A DNA stretch of 64,000 nt from Datisca glomerata. Its lineage: Eukaryota > Streptophyta > Magnoliopsida > Cucurbitales > Datiscaceae. A program made the position numbers and the translations under genes. Where the stretch lies: contig QANY01002227.1 of the NCBI GenBank assembly GCA_003255025.1, positions 731,501 through 795,500 of the forward strand, in the 5' to 3' direction. Position 1 is the first letter of the stretch; every line of letters begins with the position of its first letter. This document shows positions 60,120 through 64,000 of this stretch, piece after piece. The notes beneath the pieces were generated by a model. That model was not told the DNA's origin. It did not search any database and saw only the letters and a program-made list of their open reading frames with translations.

Positions 60120-62750
60120 CATCCGACCTAAAAAAAGAATAACAATAAATAAGTCGAATGATATAAATAATACTGTATAAAGATATATACTAGACAATAT
60201 ATGACTATATACTATAAAAAATGAGATGACATAATCTATTGAACACGATTCAACAATAAAGACATATGGAATTAGCATAATACGTAAATATATACCACAT
60301 GGTATAAGTATATATACTACAAAATTGTAGACCAAAACTGCATAACGTAGTATGTAAATATATACGATAACATATATGTCTATATATTATATAACAAATG
60401 TTGTACAATACTGTATAACACAGTATGCAATTATACTCCATTTATTCATGTCTATATACTATATTATATAGATTCCAAAAAATGCATACACAATATATTA
60501 TTATTTATCATAGAAAATATATTTATAAATACGTAACATATATGAAAAGAATACTGCAATGGAACGATATTCAGCAAAACATATTTAGAACAATGTACTG
60601 GTATATTTTGTAATACCATAAAAATAGAGAAACCGCCTAATGTTTTAAGAATCAACAACGAAAGATAATTGAAAACATACACGAAACTTCGAAAACCCTA
60701 AAATCTATAAACAATGCAATGAGAAAATAAGAACATTGATGGAAAATCTAAAAACCGAATGAAACTAATACAAAAAATATGAAGGACAAAAACTGTTACA
60801 GAGAAAAAGGATGAAGACAGATTCGCCAAAATTAATTATTGATTTCAAATCATCGGCTTTAAGCTTTCCAAACTACTCAGTATCATGCCTGTTTGTCTAT
60901 ATATCATTGAAGTAATGACTTGATAAACTTTAGAATATGGATTTACCAAATGTACTTAGTACGAGAATGAGTTTTTTTTTGCGGTTCTAAATGGAAGGAC
61001 ATAGGGTAGTTGGTAAAATCTAAACTGTCTGATTTGATTTAGATACCTAGACTTCATCGATTGAAAAAGAATAAAAAATAAAATATTAAAATATTTTTTC
61101 ATTTATTTCAAATCTGGAGTGTCCAAAGCAGATATGACGGTCCAAATCTACTAACTTCTTGCTAGTTGGCGGTGCCAAGCGCTGAGAATCCAAATCCCTT
61201 AGTACTGGGGTAAGTTTAAAGGGAAAAACACTTGATAAACTCTAAAGAGACAAACTTACCCTCTCACGTATGAGAGGAGCATCTCTTTTACTACAAATTA
61301 GTTGTAAAGAATAATTTAATAGGACTCATTCACAAGATTATATTAAAATATTGAAAATTGGATCAACAATTAGTCGAATGTTTGGCAAAGGGGAGGAGTG
61401 ATCAACAATTGGATCAACCCTAAATACATTATTTGTTAAAATGGCTTATAATAATGCTAAAAGATTGATGCAAAAAATATTACAAGATAAAGCACACTTT
61501 AATCATAGAAAAGGGAAAAACATTAAGCATTACCATAATAAAAAACACAAAATACCTACAAAATGTTTCAATATAAAAACCAAAAGGGAAAACTAATTAT
61601 GAGATGGTAATTATAAGGGACAAATATTTGTTTTACAATCCTATGAATATTTGATTCTAAATGTGATCTTATGAACATTAAAAATCGCACATAATTAACA
61701 CAAGGAGCTAGGATGTATAAACAATTCATCTTCTATTTAATTACATCTTAATTATCTTTTACACTAAAACACATAATAATTGTACACAACTTAATAGAGT
61801 TTTGATGGAAAAACATATGAAACGCGGAAATTATGAATAAAAAAGAATTTCAATTAGGAAAATAGGGGAAAAAGCAAAACAAATAAGCTGATAAATGAAA
61901 TCGTTAACCTATTTACCTATACAAGTAAAAATAATATGTTATACTGTAGATCATGTTATGGCACTTATTAATTTTCTTATTTGTATTTATCTATAAGGAG
62001 AAAACGTTATTTAACTATCATATACTGATAAATTCTCGTGTAGTATCTACATATTAAAAAACGAAAATATGAATAATTTCAAAAAAGAAAATCAATTGAA
62101 TAAAAGCAGCAAAGCACGCAAACCCTCTAAAACTAAAAGAAACACGACACACCAAAATTATATCTTGAGCCACGTTATAATTAGATCATGTGTATTTACC
62201 TTATATCTTGAGCAATGTTATAATTAGATTATGTGTATTTTCCAATATTATTAGAGACTATATTGAGTGTGAGTATTGATAACCCACGTTGCATGAATTA
62301 CACGTAATTCATGTATTACAAAAATTGATATAGAACTCAACTACACATACATTTTTCATTTATAATCATAAATATTATAGTAAGCACATAACATTTTTCT
62401 TATATTACAATCAAAATAGTAGAATATATTCGTGATAACAATTATTTTTACTTTGACTTTTTTAAAAATAATTCTAAACTGATCAATTTTTTTTGATAAA
62501 TTTTAAGTGATGAAATGATGCATCATTAATTAATAAGTTGATATTTTATCTTTTATTAAAATGATTTATCAATAATCAACTATGAAGTAAACATCATTTA
62601 AATACTTAAGACTTAGATTACTAATTCTTTAATTGACAATTAAACACAATTGCGTGAGCTTATGAAAAAACAATAAAGAATTGAATCAATTGATGAACAA
62701 AATAGAAATCTCTTTTGTTAAAAGAAAAAGTGAAGAACGTGGCGGAATGG
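60120..62750. other. AT-rich intergenic DNA
   Basis: No gene, RNA or transposon core was recognised. The small open frames here encode low-complexity Tyr/Ile-rich text from TATA-rich DNA. A 43-bp tandem duplication lies at about 62158-62243. Confidence 0.4.
62158..62243 (+). repeat. 43-bp tandem duplication
   Basis: TTATATCTTGAGC, then a GTTATAATTAGAT core and ATGTGTATTT, is repeated immediately with three or four differences. Confidence 0.75.
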
Positions 62751-63069
62751 GATATTGATGTAGAAAGTGACAAAGAAGGAAATGCCAAAAATGCATGCAC
62801 AGGTGCCTGCAGAGGCGCGTAGGTGGCCGCTCATGGGAAGAAGACGTTTGTCCCATCGCCTTGACCCTTCACACATACATATTCGCTATCCCCTGCTGCC
62901 GACCCCATCATCATTGTTTCATTTTCAGTAACTCTACAACTTTCCCTTTTCTGGTGTTTGGGTTTTAGACAGAGAAATGGTTTCATACTAGTGGGGAAGG
63001 AGGGTAAGTGACAGGAAAGAGGGATATTTTGGTTATTTCGAAATATTTTGTGTGAAGAAAACGAGGGAA
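62751..63069 (+). promoter_or_regulatory. Promoter and 5' UTR of the Rab GTPase gene
   Basis: It contains a palindromic RY-type element TGCATGCA (62792-62799), a GC-richer patch and a pyrimidine-rich leader. No clear TATA box was chosen. Confidence 0.35.
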
Positions 63070-63709
63070 ATGATGGATTCTTCTCTTAAAGGGAGTGGTA
63101 ATAGTTCTGATTACTCTTTCAAGATTTTGTTGATCGGTGATTCTGGTGTTGGCAAGAGCAGTATTCTCCTCAGTTTCATCTCTAATTTTGTTCATGACCT
63201 TACTCCAACAATCGGTACTACTACTCTCTCTCTCTTCCTTCAGACACACATATACAGGGACGTAGAATTTATATATATCTGTGCTATTTTTCTAGTTATT
63301 TCATTAACATTAATTTTAATGAATAGAAAAAGAAGATGTTATGGAGTTGTATGTGATTTTTTCTGATTTTCCTTCCCATACTGAGAGAAACAGGACAGAG
63401 GCTTTTGGTTTAAGCTTTCTACGTTCGTTTTCATGATAAGAATCGTCTTCTACCGCTTGTCTGATTTTTATCTGCAGTTATAATAAAGTTAGAAGAAAAA
63501 AATTTAATTTTAATGACGGATTTAGTGGCTTCTGCCGTTTAGAAACATCCGATGATTTAATACACACAGATAAAATTGTGAATGAGGTTCCTTCCCTTCA
63601 CAAGGCTTCTAAATTATAATTGTGTTCTAACAATTTCTAGGCGTGGATTTCAAGATCAAGCTGCTCACAGTTGGTGGAAAAAGATTGAAGCTTACACTTT
63701 GGGACACAG
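63070..63709 (+). CDS. RabC/Rab18-type small GTPase, 5' part only
   Basis: Two exons are visible: 63070-63214 and 63641-63709, joined in phase (ATC G + GC GTG). The peptide has a short Ser/Gly leader, FKILLIGDSGVGKSSILLSF (the P-loop GDSGVGKS at residues 23-30), then DLTPTIG (switch I with the Mg-binding Thr) and VDFKIKLLTVGGKRLKLTLW with DT. The second exon ends just before the expected AGQE of switch II. Effector-loop wording (LTPTIGVDFKIK) fits plant RabC (Rab18 homologues), vesicle-traffic regulators on the ER, lipid droplets or peroxisomes. The start is one of two adjacent ATGs (63070 or 63073). The gene continues past the window, and the last 290 bp are intron. Confidence 0.88.
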
Positions 63710-64000
63710 GTAAGTGGAACTGGTAGGTAGATAATAGATATGACTCATTTTGATCTGTAATCGCAGCTTCAATCTTACATTTAATAACAGGTTAATGTCT
63801 TCAGTGATTCCGATGTGTCACTTATTATTAGTTCTAAGAACAGAAACATGTTGCCTCAGCTTTAATCAGTGTCAGAATCATGTTGTTGGCATTTAGCCTA
63901 TTTTGGGATATTCAAAGTTATGTTGATATCATCTTTCTGCAGACTTTCTCTGTCTATTTTCATCTATCCACATTCACTAGAATGCTGAATTGATCAATTT

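Noticed and set aside
63052..63069. Upstream GTG-start extension of the Rab open frame
   Set aside because: Nuclear plant translation starts at ATG; the ATG pair at 63070/63073 is in better agreement with Rab N-termini.

Overview
The window is nuclear DNA from a flowering plant, most likely a eudicot. The evidence is intron-rich genes with GT/AG splice sites and AT-rich introns, plant-only families (DUF1997, a NAC factor, a kelch/coiled-coil protein), and a large fraction of LTR retrotransposons plus a CACTA DNA transposon. The species cannot be fixed from the sequence. Exons below were joined by hand from splice sites and reading phase. Every multi-exon model given keeps an open frame across its junctions.

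Genes, left to right. (1) The last two coding exons of an unrecognised coiled-coil-like gene (+, 135-1058). (2) A plastid-type DUF1997 protein (-, 1492-3312). (3) A three-KH-domain RNA-binding protein of the BTR1 type (+, 25672-29121). (4) A secreted glycine-rich protein with two compensating frame shifts (-, 29936-30469). (5) A kelch-repeat/coiled-coil protein (+, 44433-48413). (6) A membrane-anchored NAC transcription factor (-, 49317-51856). (7) The first two exons of a RabC/Rab18-type GTPase (+, from 63070). The series DUF1997, KH, kelch, NAC has the same order as the Arabidopsis block At5g04440, At5g04430, At5g04420, At5g04410 (recalled from memory), so this looks like conserved microsynteny stretched by transposons.

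Mobile DNA fills most of the rest. Between the divergent DUF1997 and BTR1 genes lies a three-element nest. A Ty3/gypsy element (3750-24397, target duplication GACAT) carries a complete Ty1/copia element on the minus strand (9651-18743, target duplication AAAGA) in its internal region. It also carries a degenerate CACTA element (20187-24217, target duplication CTA) inside its 3' LTR. Both LTR pairs and all three target duplications can be read directly. The gypsy element also holds three tandem-repeat arrays. A second, decayed copia on the plus strand (about 31845-41095) separates the glycine-rich gene from the kelch gene. A third, minus-strand copia remnant (about 53690-58050) lies right of the NAC gene, and its reverse transcriptase frame contains a 90-bp perfectly alternating purine-pyrimidine tract. 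A possible Mutator-like fragment (about 59870-60115) and a stretch resembling mitochondrial DNA (about 41200-41560) are weaker calls.

No operon, CRISPR array, tRNA or rRNA gene was seen. The unusual material is structural (nested insertions, repeat arrays, a Z-DNA-prone tract, compensating frameshifts), not a new multi-gene system.
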